Assembly: GCA_934426825.1 (NCBI GenBank)
Contig: CAKRYI010000006.1
Location: 1 to 64,000 of the forward strand
DNA length: 64,000 nucleotides
Source: an uncultured Acetatifactor sp.
GTDB taxonomy: Bacteria > Bacillota > Clostridia > Lachnospirales > Lachnospiraceae
Direction of reading: 5' to 3'
Shown here: positions 42,893 through 51,796 of the stretch, piece after piece
Position numbering within the stretch: position 1 is the stretch's first letter
Layout: every line of letters starts with the position of its first letter
The notes under the pieces: model-generated
The model's database searches: none
Seen by the model: only the letters and a program-made list of their open reading frames with translations
What the model was told of the DNA's origin: nothing
Translations under genes and position numbers: made by a program

Positions 42893-44499
42893 TTTTCACA
42901 TCCCTCGATATAGAAACTATCCGTTATAAATGTAATCTTCTGTGAAAGCGCCGCCCTTGCAAGACCCCTTCTGACATCCTCATTGATTTCGTGTGCCTTT
43001 TCTTTGGTGAAGGTGTACTCCATATTGGCATTCACATAATTGGAGGTTCTTGCCCGGTCATAACCGTCAAATCCTGCCAACGCCACCGACCTTACCCTGC
43101 AGTCCGCCAATAATTTTAAAAGCATCAGCAGAGGGTTGTCTTGGATTTCCGCCTCCATGTCCAACAGCTCCCCATAATTTAACACATACGAAAAATCCTG
43201 TGACGCGCTGGTGATGTTGGAGGTTGCAATAATCTTCATACTGCCTCCGTTACGGCTCAGTGCCGTGGCAAGCTGGACATACCTCTTTGAATTTGACAAA
43301 AATAAGTACCTGACCGGTATATTATGGGGCACAAAATTTATGGAAATCACTACCGGATTCTCCTGTTCCATGTACCGCACAATCCGATCGCGCTGCAAAT
43401 TTACATTATTTCCGGGTCCTAAAATCAAGACCTTCTGTTCTGCAAAAATGTCTGCAAGCTGTGTGCGTGCCGCAGTATCATCACACTCTATGCTCTGATA
43501 ATCCAAATACAGTTTTTCGATATAGGCTTCATCATACAGCAGTTTCTTTTCCGGCTCAATTCTATCCAATATCCGGCAGATGGATTTCACAGACAGCTTT
43601 GACTTTGACTGCAAATATGTTACATAGTTGGGATGGCAATCGTTTGCCGCGGATAAATAAAATTTAAAATTATATCCCCATGTAACCTTGCGGTAAATCT
43701 CAAGAATCGTGACATCTATTACTTCCAGTAACTGATGTATGCGGTACTGTTTCCCACAATGTTCATTCATGTATTTTGCCAGCAGTTCAATCGGCGCATT
43801 TCCTGCGCTTTTTCCCATGCCATAAAGGGTTCCGTCCACGATCAGCGTTCTGTCTATCTTACTTTCCAATACCTCAATACAGTTTGCATATGCCAGTTGA
43901 AAATTATTATGTGCGTGATACCCGAGTCCAATGTTCTGCTTTAAACGTTTGTCTGCCATCGTAAAATAATGTGCAAGCTGTTCTTTATGAAGCAGTCCAT
44001 AAGTATCTACCAGCGAAAAGGCATACGGTTCCAGCTCATTCACCATGTCTATCAGCTCCGCAAATTCCGCATCATTGTAGCTGGTGATGGATACCGCCTG
44101 TACAAATACCTTATATCCCTTTTCTTTCAACTCTCCGCAAAATGCGATTGCTCCCCGCATTTTGTCCTTCTTAAAAATCACCCGGATACCGTCCAAATAG
44201 CAGTCTGCGCACTCCTGTACCCTGTCAATGCCGCATGTGCCATAATCTATCATTGCCACTATCATGGACTGCCCACGGTCTAAATCACCATAAGTCTGCT
44301 TCACACTGTCCGTATCCGGCAAAATGCTCCTGTCGAAATCATACAGCCGTCTTTCATCCAGAAATCCCACTTCAATAATATCCACCTTAGCACTAACCAG
44401 TCGCTCATAAATCGTTACAATATTATCATGTCCAAATTTCCAATCATTCAGGTATCCGCCATCTCTCAGTGTACAATCCAACAGTCTGATTTCGCCCAT
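42889..44499 (-). CDS. HMGL-type aldolase with a C-terminal extra domain
   Basis: A 536-residue protein. The N-terminal TIM barrel (1 to about 300) carries LLDCTLRDGGYLNDW (metal-binding DxTLRDG) and LGYHAHNNFQLAYAN (HxHN), the marks of the HMG-CoA lyase, isopropylmalate synthase and 4-hydroxy-2-oxovalerate aldolase group. The C-terminal 190 residues start VLILGPGNNVNLQRDRIVRY, a Rossmann-like fold with IATSNITSASQDFSYVLNYG; the GPG motif recalls DUF115-like domains of flagellin modification proteins, unverified. It is the first of a tight trio with the TPP enzyme and the sugar-phosphate cyclase and may supply the TPP enzyme with its donor or extend a sugar chain. Confidence 0.88.
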   Translation of the reverse strand: MGEIRLLDCTLRDGGYLNDWKFGHDNIVTIYERLVSAKVDIIEVGFLDERRLYDFDRSILPDTDSVKQTYGDLDRGQSMIVAMIDYGTCGIDRVQECADCYLDGIRVIFKKDKMRGAIAFCGELKEKGYKVFVQAVSITSYNDAEFAELIDMVNELEPYAFSLVDTYGLLHKEQLAHYFTMADKRLKQNIGLGYHAHNNFQLAYANCIEVLESKIDRTLIVDGTLYGMGKSAGNAPIELLAKYMNEHCGKQYRIHQLLEVIDVTILEIYRKVTWGYNFKFYLSAANDCHPNYVTYLQSKSKLSVKSICRILDRIEPEKKLLYDEAYIEKLYLDYQSIECDDTAARTQLADIFAEQKVLILGPGNNVNLQRDRIVRYMEQENPVVISINFVPHNIPVRYLFLSNSKRYVQLATALSRNGGSMKIIATSNITSASQDFSYVLNYGELLDMEAEIQDNPLLMLLKLLADCRVRSVALAGFDGYDRARTSNYVNANMEYTFTKEKAHEINEDVRRGLARAALSQKITFITDSFYIEGCEK

Positions 44500-44532
44500 A
44501 TCTTTTCCACCCCTGCTTCACTGTTCGTGCTT

Positions 44533-46143
44533 TTATCGTGGATTCTCTCCATGCACTATCTGCCATGTTCCATTCTGCATTCGGTAAGCCAATTCATCAA
44601 AGTGCAGTCCTGCATCCAATATTTCACTGACTACCTCATCGCTTTTACTTCCGCATATAGTTTCCTCGACCACAATATAGTCGTAATGCGTTCTGTCCGT
44701 TTGTGCAATTATGTCCTTCACGCTGCTTATCGTAAATGCCTTATCCGAAATGCCCTTCAAATCACTCAAAAAGCGTTCCTCCTGTGTGGCATTATAAAGC
44801 AAAACATTTTGGGAGCCCTCTTCCTTCAGCATCTCCTTCACTTTTAAGGAATTACTGCCTATGCCGCAGTTGATTCCCAATATGCACGCATGATCCTTCT
44901 TCGGAATCCTCCATGTATGAAACAAATCATAATCATAGCAGAATCCGGTTCCCCAAGGGTCGATACCGTACTGCCGGAAGAATTCTTTTCTGCCATCCAG
45001 ATAAAACTGCTGCTGTTTTGCATTTTCCCCCAGTTCGTCTCTCAGCGTAACCGAACCGAAGTGATGGCAGTATGCGTCCTTCTGGAGAATACACTTATAA
45101 TTGTGTCTTCTCATCCAAAGGGAAATTTTATCATCCGGAAAGGACATCGCATGTGTGTTGCAAAATTTATCCTCATACATATCCAATGACAGACGCACAA
45201 AAAGCTCTGTCCTCATAATCTGTACCGGATTACACAGTCTGACCCTTTGCTCATGGCGTTTCTCGTCATATACGTTATTTTTCTCTGTAAAGGTTCTGAA
45301 CTGTTCCCATGTTCCATATTCCGCCGGTATCACCTGAAGGTTGCTGACCGCAGGCGTGGTGGGAACGATGTATCCATACTCCGGGTGTTCCTTCGCGCAA
45401 CGGTAAAGATTTTCCATGGCATTTGTTCCCAGAATAATATCATTGCTTACATTCAGGAAAAATTTCCCTCTGGAAACCGCCTTAAGTGTCATGCAGGGTG
45501 TGATACCGTTACATGCAACATTTATCACTTTAACATTTTCCATGCCCTCAAAGCAGGATTTCGTTTCATCTGTCGAACCATGATTATATAGAATGACCTC
45601 TGTGGTAATATCCTTGGGCAGACCCGATAAAATGCTTTGGACACACTGCATGGTATAATCCAAGTGATTGTATCCCGTTACCATGACAGACAAATCCACC
45701 GGATATTCCTGTTCCTCCTCCTGCATCCGGGATAATGCAAAGGTATCCGTCCTTCTCAGATACTCTTGAAACTCTTCTTCCTTTGCCGGACAATCCTTCA
45801 CAATTCCCCAGTAAAAGAACTGCATCGCTGCTGCCTCAACCATTGCCGCCAGCTCATATTCCAGCTTCCATTCTACCTTTTCCGGATTTGTTACGGCAAA
45901 CATCTTAATATCCTTTAAGGACTCCATTGCACAGATACACGCATCCGCCAGACGAATCCTGCTTCCCGTGGGCACCTCCTGTGCCGCAATCTCCTTTACC
46001 GCAGTCAGTCCGTCCCACAAATCCATACTCAGACTGTTAAATTCCTGTATATTGCCCGCCACATACTGTAGCTGCATCTGTTTCACAGCTTCCTGCATCG
46101 TCTGCAGTATTTCAAGAAGATTGTATGCCAACTCCTGATTCAT
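44533..46143 (-). CDS. Glycosyltransferase family 2 protein with extra terminal domains
   Basis: A 536-residue protein. Residues 1 to about 145 are helical, with no known fold that I can name. A GT-A domain follows: VDLSVMVTGYNHLDYTMQCV, TEVILYNHGSTDET (nucleotide-binding) and a later FPDDKISLWMRRHNYKCI segment typical of GT2. The last 110 residues (HACILGINCGIGSNSLKVKE) look like a SAM- or nucleotide-binding fold. It is 33 bases before the aldolase and 21 bases after the radical SAM gene. It probably transfers a sugar to flagellin or a surface glycan. Confidence 0.82.
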   Translation of the reverse strand: MNQELAYNLLEILQTMQEAVKQMQLQYVAGNIQEFNSLSMDLWDGLTAVKEIAAQEVPTGSRIRLADACICAMESLKDIKMFAVTNPEKVEWKLEYELAAMVEAAAMQFFYWGIVKDCPAKEEEFQEYLRRTDTFALSRMQEEEQEYPVDLSVMVTGYNHLDYTMQCVQSILSGLPKDITTEVILYNHGSTDETKSCFEGMENVKVINVACNGITPCMTLKAVSRGKFFLNVSNDIILGTNAMENLYRCAKEHPEYGYIVPTTPAVSNLQVIPAEYGTWEQFRTFTEKNNVYDEKRHEQRVRLCNPVQIMRTELFVRLSLDMYEDKFCNTHAMSFPDDKISLWMRRHNYKCILQKDAYCHHFGSVTLRDELGENAKQQQFYLDGRKEFFRQYGIDPWGTGFCYDYDLFHTWRIPKKDHACILGINCGIGSNSLKVKEMLKEEGSQNVLLYNATQEERFLSDLKGISDKAFTISSVKDIIAQTDRTHYDYIVVEETICGSKSDEVVSEILDAGLHFDELAYRMQNGTWQIVHGENPR

Positions 46144-46164
46144 GTTTTTCTCCCTTGTAAATCC

Positions 46165-47268
46165 CTATTTTTCCCATTCTGGGGAAAATTTTTCGCCTAT
46201 CTGAATAAATGACTCTTTCCTGTTCCAGTTGCAGTGGGATGACTGATAGCATCTGCGGCACGGACTGTCCATCTTCTCCTGATGATTAACCGCCGCACGG
46301 TACCCCTGATAGGGACTGCTGTTCCAGCTTTCCATAAAATCTTTGTCCTTATCATATGCAAAGAACTGCACCGGAGTGGACATACACGGTCTCACATAGC
46401 CGTCCGATCCTAAGAAAAAATCCCGCCATGCTACATAACAATCTTTATGGAATTTATCACCGGCTTCATCCTCTCCCACATAATGCGGCAATTTCAGCAC
46501 AATGCCCAGCTCTTCCCCGACTCTTATCGCTTCACCAAACACCTCGCGCACCAAATCCTCCTGCCCCCAAAGGGACTCTTCCCGCAATGCTTCATTGAAC
46601 ACGGTCAGATAGACAACCTTCACTTCTTCAATTCCAATATCCGCAGCCAGACGAACCAAATCCGGCAGCTCCCTGATATTGGATTTCATTGCGCAAAACA
46701 CAAAATTAATCCATGGATATTGCAAGCCTCTCTCCTTTTTGATTCTGACAATATCCTTCAAATCCGTTACAATTTGATTGATTTTGGAACCGCGGCGTAT
46801 GCGGCTGTTCGTCTCATCGGTAGCGCCGTCCAGACTCACCGCAAACACATCCACATTGTAATCAAAAATAGCCTGTTTTATCTTCCCTAAATTCATTCCG
46901 TTGGTACAAAAATATTTGCGTGCACTATGCTGATTGATAATTTTTAACATTTCAATAAAATGCGGGTGAACCGTAGGTTCTCCCCATCCCATCAGCGTAA
47001 CTTCCTCCACCGTGTCCATCAACGGTTCCAGACTCCGAAACACGTCCATATCAAACATGGTGGGCTTAAAATCCGCTGCATTTCGTCCGCACATGACGCA
47101 ATTCAAATTGCAGGCATTGGTCAGTTCCAGCACAATTCTTCTGGGATAAGATTGCAGAATGGTTTTCCCTTGTTCCAATTCCTGCATGTTCAGTTTTGAA
47201 TTTTCGTTCTGCTTTGCAGACAACTCTCTTCCGCTAAATAAAGTTTTCGTCTTTGCTCTTACTATCAT
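46165..47268 (-). CDS. Radical SAM protein with SPASM-like tail
   Basis: A 367-residue enzyme that would use S-adenosylmethionine and a 4Fe-4S cluster to make a radical. The cluster cysteines are 53, 57 and 60 in ACNLNCVMC; GWGEPTVHP is the GGEP-like SAM-binding strand. The C-terminal region has a SPASM-like cysteine set (CYVAWRDFF, RPCMSTP, SPCRRCYQSSHC) for further clusters. SPASM proteins modify peptides, sugars or cofactors. Located between two glycosyltransferases directly downstream of flagellin, it may modify a sugar or a flagellin residue; neither is known. AAGGA lies upstream of the ATG. Confidence 0.9.
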   Translation of the reverse strand: MIVRAKTKTLFSGRELSAKQNENSKLNMQELEQGKTILQSYPRRIVLELTNACNLNCVMCGRNAADFKPTMFDMDVFRSLEPLMDTVEEVTLMGWGEPTVHPHFIEMLKIINQHSARKYFCTNGMNLGKIKQAIFDYNVDVFAVSLDGATDETNSRIRRGSKINQIVTDLKDIVRIKKERGLQYPWINFVFCAMKSNIRELPDLVRLAADIGIEEVKVVYLTVFNEALREESLWGQEDLVREVFGEAIRVGEELGIVLKLPHYVGEDEAGDKFHKDCYVAWRDFFLGSDGYVRPCMSTPVQFFAYDKDKDFMESWNSSPYQGYRAAVNHQEKMDSPCRRCYQSSHCNWNRKESFIQIGEKFSPEWEK

Positions 47269-47282
47269 TTTTGCTATCCTTA

Positions 47283-49481
47283 TCAGCCTTTTTCGTCTAT
47301 CTTCTGCAATAATGCTTTGATTTCCTCATCCCCCGGCACATGCTGCTGTGTCTGCTGTAAAATCAGTTTTGCCGCCTCATATTCACCGCGCTCCATCCGA
47401 AGTTTTGCAACGGACTTTAAAGATTCTGCCATTTTAAGAAGTTCATCCTGTGCTTCCTCGGCTTCTTTTGTCCGTTTCTTTAATTCGTCCCGGAACATTT
47501 CAGCATAAGCAGCCATGGCGCCGTCTAAGTCAGGACAGATACCAAGACATTTGCGAACACTCTCCAGTGCATTTCTGTCCTCGCCTTTCTCCTGATACTG
47601 AGACAGCTTTTTCAGTTCCAGCGCCAGTTGTACCTCATCCGGCAATACCTCCGGCAGCTCCTCAAACACATTCTCTTTATAGTAGGGTTTGAAAAATGCC
47701 AGTACTTTGTCCGCATACGTTTGAAGTAATTGTTTCAATGTATCATAGGATAACAACGCCCGCGCGTAATTTCTCAAATATCCCTCCAGACATTTGATGG
47801 CAAGAATATCATACCGGATGTCCTCCTGTTTTCTCCACTTTGCCATTCGGGCATCCCATTCCTGTATCTGCTCCGGTGCCGCCTCCGCGCACCATTCATT
47901 CAATGCCTGTCTCCATACCCGGAAATTTATCTGTAACAAAAGTGGTTCCAAATCTATGTCCAAATGTTCCGCCACCTGAAAAACTTCTGCGCGGATGTAG
48001 ATAATCTCCTTCGGATACCTGTCAAACAGTTGTCCAAACAGAGCTGAAATCTCCGCTTTTCTCTGCTCCTCAGACTTTATATCCGTTCTTTCCTCCTCCC
48101 AGAGGATTTTTGTATATGTGATATAGCGATGCTCATAATCTAATTCAGCTACCAGACGACGCAGCTTGGAAATTTTTTCGTTTTCCATCTGCTGCTTGTA
48201 TTCCATTTCCGTCTCCAAAAAGACAACATACATTTCCTTCATGCCGTCTTTTCTTTCAACCAAAGTCTGTAATAGTTTCACCCAAAGAGGGTGATATTCC
48301 ACGCTGCAGCAGGCATCTACTATTTTCTTTTCTTCTTCATTTTGGTGAAGCATTTTATTGTCTGTCCAATCAATCATATAAAATGCTTCCTCTGCCAAGT
48401 CGTACTGTTCCATACGGATTGCAGATTCTACGCCCATCAGTAAGGAAGGGAAAAAATATCTGTTTTGAAATACTCCGGAGGTAATCAGCACAGTATCTGT
48501 TGCGATTACATCCACACTGTCTTTCATTTTTTTTGCAGAAGCAACATACTTTTCTAAATAATGAGCGCACTTTTCGTATTCTTTTGTCTTACTATACAAA
48601 CGAACTCCCGCATAGTAGAAAAACGCTCTTGTTGCTTTCGGCATATAAGATTCTGTCAATGCTGTTTTAAGCCATTCTTCTTCATCCCTGTACTTTTGCA
48701 TAGCCTCCAAGGCAATCAGCAAAAATCCATAGACTGCCCCCATCTGAATTCCGTCATCAATGGTGATTTTGCATTTTTTCATCCGTTCCAAGCTGTTTTT
48801 GCAAACATCTACAGCTTTCTCAAACTCATTTATTGCAAAATATTCCTGCGCAAGCTGCGCCGCCCACCGCGGTTGTTTCGGTTCTTCCTGCACCAGTTCC
48901 AGCAACGGTCTGATATTTCTCTCTGCATGCTTTCTCTTTGCATTCTCATCACTGTAAGCATAACCGTAATGATGTACAAAATCCGAGAAATTCTTTGTAG
49001 GGTATCGGAAGGGCCATAAGTACTCATGGATTCTTCCTGTAAAAAGTGTATTTTCCTCCATTTCCACCATTCGTGTAACAGCTACATCCTCGTAGATTTT
49101 TCCATTGCGGTGAAAATAATTCCGTACCTGATAGGTAGCACTGTGATATTGTGTGTACTCTCCGCTTTGGAAAAAGTGAATAATCTCCTGCGGATTGTCA
49201 AACCATTCATCATCATCCAAATACAAAAACCATTTTCCGGTTGCCTCTTTCAGCCCTACGTTTCTTGCCTTGGCAAAATCATTGCACCATGTAAAATTCA
49301 GAATTTTATCTGCGTATTGTTCCGCCATGGCACGCTGTGTGGCATTGCATCCGGTATCCACCAATATGATTTCACAGGGAATTACCTCTTTAAAATATTG
49401 GAGTGATTCCAAACTCTTTTGCATATCTTCTTTGCCGGAAATTAACATGGAAATGGATAAGAGAATAGATGTGTCTTTCAT
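47283..49481 (-). CDS. Glycosyltransferase family 2 with long TPR-like helical region
   Basis: A 732-residue protein. A GT-A domain covers about residues 1-235: VDTGCNATQRAMAEQYADKI, then FAKARNVGLKEATGKWFLYL and the metal motif LDDDEWF (88-94). The remaining 500 residues are helical repeats of TPR type (QRWAAQLAQEYFAINEFEKA, and a canonical late repeat GEYEAAKLILQQTQQHVPGD). GT2 proteins fused to TPR repeats are a familiar form of flagellin or surface-protein O-glycosyltransferase. It starts 100 bases after the flagellin stop, downstream of a terminator, so it may be expressed by read-through. AAAGGA lies nine bases before the ATG. Confidence 0.88.
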   Translation of the reverse strand: MKDTSILLSISMLISGKEDMQKSLESLQYFKEVIPCEIILVDTGCNATQRAMAEQYADKILNFTWCNDFAKARNVGLKEATGKWFLYLDDDEWFDNPQEIIHFFQSGEYTQYHSATYQVRNYFHRNGKIYEDVAVTRMVEMEENTLFTGRIHEYLWPFRYPTKNFSDFVHHYGYAYSDENAKRKHAERNIRPLLELVQEEPKQPRWAAQLAQEYFAINEFEKAVDVCKNSLERMKKCKITIDDGIQMGAVYGFLLIALEAMQKYRDEEEWLKTALTESYMPKATRAFFYYAGVRLYSKTKEYEKCAHYLEKYVASAKKMKDSVDVIATDTVLITSGVFQNRYFFPSLLMGVESAIRMEQYDLAEEAFYMIDWTDNKMLHQNEEEKKIVDACCSVEYHPLWVKLLQTLVERKDGMKEMYVVFLETEMEYKQQMENEKISKLRRLVAELDYEHRYITYTKILWEEERTDIKSEEQRKAEISALFGQLFDRYPKEIIYIRAEVFQVAEHLDIDLEPLLLQINFRVWRQALNEWCAEAAPEQIQEWDARMAKWRKQEDIRYDILAIKCLEGYLRNYARALLSYDTLKQLLQTYADKVLAFFKPYYKENVFEELPEVLPDEVQLALELKKLSQYQEKGEDRNALESVRKCLGICPDLDGAMAAYAEMFRDELKKRTKEAEEAQDELLKMAESLKSVAKLRMERGEYEAAKLILQQTQQHVPGDEEIKALLQKIDEKG

Positions 49482-49515
49482 AATACGGAATCCTTTCTGT
49501 ACTTGAAAATATTTT

Positions 49516-49549
49516 GAAAAAAGGGCCCGGCTACGAAGCCGAGCCCCTT
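49516..49549 (-). terminator. Terminator of hag
   Basis: AAGGGCCCGGCTA (49521-49533) pairs with the following GCCGAGCCCCTT (to 49549), a GC-rich stem; on the minus strand it ends in TTTTTTC. It lies 32 bases after the flagellin stop codon and just before the glycosyltransferase gene. Confidence 0.88.
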
Positions 49550-49580
49550 AGTAGTTATGTTACTACCCGGTAGCTGTTCC

Positions 49581-51065
49581 TTACTGGAGTAAGGACAGTA
49601 CGCCCTGGTTAGACTGATTAGCCTGAGCCAACATAGCCTGTCCTGCCTGAGACAGGATATTGTTGTTGGAGTACTTAACCATCTCAGTAGCCATATCGGT
49701 ATCACGAATCTGGCTCTCTGCAGATGTGGTGTTCTCTACAACGTTATCCAGGTTGTTGATGGTGTGCTCAAGTCTGTTCTGGATTGCACCAAGGTCAGAT
49801 CTCTGTGCAGATACCTTTGTGATAGCTGCTTTAATCTTCTCGATAGCATCCAGTGCATTGCTGTCATTGGTTCCATCCATCTTCAGACCGTTGATTCCAA
49901 GGCCCTTAGCATTCATGGACTCAATGCTCATACTAATCTGGTTGTTGCTGGTTGCATCAGCACCTACATGCAAGCCAACGCTCAGTGCGCCAACCTTATC
50001 ACGTACAGCTGCAACTTCAGCGCTGCTCAGAGTGGTCTCATTTCCTACTGCATCGTAAACCTTTGCAGCATCTGCGCGTGCATATGTATTACCTGTAGTT
50101 GATGCTTTACCTGTGTAAGTAGTATTGAAGTAGTTATCCAAGTCGTTTGCGGAAATCTTGTTTCCATCTCTGTCATAGTAAGCTGCGGAAGCACCCTGAG
50201 CTGCTGCTGCAGTAACCTTGGTTGCATTGAGGGTAATGGTATTGGTATAATCCGTGTTAGCTGTTGCTTTCTGTCCGTAACCGGTAACAGTCAATGTACC
50301 AAGTTTAACACCGTCAGAGTTGTAAACTTCGAATACGCCGGAAGTAGCAGTGCTTGTAGTAACCTTGAACTTCTCTGCTGCTTCGCCGTTCAGGCTCAGA
50401 GAGTAGGTCGTAGCTTTTGCTGTCTTCGTTGTTGTATCGTACTCGCTGGAAGCAGTGATTCTTACACCCTGATCTCTCAGTGCTTTTAAGAACTCATTGA
50501 TGCTGCCTACATTCTCTTTATTTGCTGTTTCAGAAGTAAAGGACTTAATTTCAATACCGGTAACAGTATCTTTGGAGAAATCAACAGATGCAGCTTTTGC
50601 AGCCTGAACAGTTCCGTAAGAATAGCTGGTTCCCTTAGGAGCATCCTTGTCACCCTTCAACAGATAGGTCTCGTTGAATTTGGTTGTCTCTGCAACACGG
50701 TCGATTTCTGTAGTCAGCTGATCAATCTCAGACTGGATAGCGGTACGGTCAGACTCGGAGTTTGTTCCGTTAGCTGCCTTAACTGCCAGTTCGTTCATTC
50801 TCTGAAGCATATCGTGTACTTCGGTCAGTGCACCTTCAGCGGTCTGCACTGCGGAAATACCATCCTGAGCATTTGAAGAAGCCTGTGTCAGACCTCTGAT
50901 CTGCTTTCTCATCTTCTCGGAAATTGCCAGACCTGCTGCATCATCTGCTGCACGGTTAATCTTGTAACCGGAGGACAGCTTCTCAGTAGATTTAGCCTGT
51001 GTTGCGGTGTTGATTCCCAACATTCTGTTGGAGTTCATAGCTGTTAAGTTGTGTTGTACTACCAT
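49581..51065 (-). CDS. hag: Flagellin
   Basis: A 494-residue filament protein, exported by the flagellar type III system. The conserved ends are present: MVVQHNLTAMNSNRMLGINT and KSTEKLSSGYKINRAADDAA in D0/D1, and NILSQAGQAMLAQANQSNQG at the C terminus. The middle (about 170-395) is variable and rich in threonine, serine and alanine, offering many O-glycosylation sites. There are no cysteines. AAGGAGG lies eight bases before the ATG and close to a CsrA-type hairpin; a sigma-28 promoter lies 190 bases upstream. Glycosyltransferases follow directly. Confidence 0.99.
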   Translation of the reverse strand: MVVQHNLTAMNSNRMLGINTATQAKSTEKLSSGYKINRAADDAAGLAISEKMRKQIRGLTQASSNAQDGISAVQTAEGALTEVHDMLQRMNELAVKAANGTNSESDRTAIQSEIDQLTTEIDRVAETTKFNETYLLKGDKDAPKGTSYSYGTVQAAKAASVDFSKDTVTGIEIKSFTSETANKENVGSINEFLKALRDQGVRITASSEYDTTTKTAKATTYSLSLNGEAAEKFKVTTSTATSGVFEVYNSDGVKLGTLTVTGYGQKATANTDYTNTITLNATKVTAAAAQGASAAYYDRDGNKISANDLDNYFNTTYTGKASTTGNTYARADAAKVYDAVGNETTLSSAEVAAVRDKVGALSVGLHVGADATSNNQISMSIESMNAKGLGINGLKMDGTNDSNALDAIEKIKAAITKVSAQRSDLGAIQNRLEHTINNLDNVVENTTSAESQIRDTDMATEMVKYSNNNILSQAGQAMLAQANQSNQGVLSLLQ

Positions 51066-51089
51066 AATATATTCCTCCTTGAATATGAT

Positions 51090-51105
51090 GTCGCGTCCCT
51101 GCGAC
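51090..51105 (-). promoter_or_regulatory. Candidate CsrA-binding hairpin in the hag leader
   Basis: On the minus strand the RNA GTCGC-AGGGAC-GCGAC folds into a five-pair stem with GGA in the loop (51090-51105). The flagellin ribosome binding site AAGGAGG (51074-51080) lies nine bases further and is itself a second GGA. A GGA hairpin near the SD is the CsrA target in Bacillus subtilis hag. csrA and fliW are nearby. Confidence 0.7.
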
Positions 51106-51258
51106 GAAATGTTTTTGTTACCGTTTCACTAACTCGCACCTGTCAGCTTCCCGGTAAGTGGTGTAACGACAACCCCTCGCAACTGTGCGTATTGTTCGAG
51201 GTCATCAGCAAGCATGAGCTTCGTATTTATCAAAAGTTCATTTGCTTTACTTGTTAAG

Positions 51259-51286
51259 TATATCGGAGTATTTTTGAATTACTTTA
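51259..51286 (-). promoter_or_regulatory. Sigma-28 (SigD) promoter of hag
   Basis: Minus strand: TAAA (51283-51286), 16 bases from TAAA to CCGATATA (51259-51266), with TCCGATAT against the consensus GCCGATAA at 15 bases. The resulting leader is about 185 bases, long enough for regulation. Confidence 0.85.
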
Positions 51287-51306
51287 TACCTTTTTGCATT
51301 TTTATT

Positions 51307-51783
51307 TTATTTTTTACTGTCCAAATACTGCGGAGCCACCGAATTGAGTTTGTTGACATTTCTGTAGTAGTCGTACGCTGCCTTGGAGTTCCGGCGGGAC
51401 TGCCCGATATTGCTGCGTTCCCTCCGGAAATATTCCTCCACCATCTTCTTGTTCCGTGCCTCCTGCGCCTGAATCGTCATGCTGTCCTCAGTCACGCGGG
51501 TAATCAGTTCCTGCAGGTGTTTAATCTGAGCACCATACTTCTGCCGGTTCTCTTTTAATTCGCCGGCGATTTTTTGGTACAATGTCTCAAAGCCCTTGTC
51601 CAGCGTCGTGAGCCGTTCAATCAGCTTACTCTTTTCATCCGCACATTTGTCAAACTTCTCCAAATCCGCCTGTTCAGACTGCAGCGCTTCACTCTGGAGA
51701 GAATTATATTCCCGGATTTTTGCCGTAATTTCAAGTTTTTCTTTGAGACTGTCCTCCAGAATGCTCAGATAATTCTCCGTCAT
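51307..51783 (-). CDS. Small helical flagellar protein, FliT-like position
   Basis: A 158-residue, highly charged, all-helical protein (coiled coils throughout), for example SLKEKLEITAKIREYNSLQS and LIERLTTLDKGFETLYQKIA. I do not recognise a domain. Its place directly after fliS and before flagellin is that of FliT or similar export chaperones, which bind FliD or FlgN-type cargo. It is 13 bases after fliS. AAAGGCGGAG lies upstream of the ATG. The call is by context. Confidence 0.65.
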   Translation of the reverse strand: MTENYLSILEDSLKEKLEITAKIREYNSLQSEALQSEQADLEKFDKCADEKSKLIERLTTLDKGFETLYQKIAGELKENRQKYGAQIKHLQELITRVTEDSMTIQAQEARNKKMVEEYFRRERSNIGQSRRNSKAAYDYYRNVNKLNSVAPQYLDSKK

Positions 51784-51796
51784 CTTTTCTCCGCCT

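Noticed and set aside
51066..51250. c-di-GMP riboswitch in the flagellin leader
   Set aside because: The GEMM-type core motifs (such as CGCAAAGCC) are not present; the leader is better explained by CsrA hairpins.
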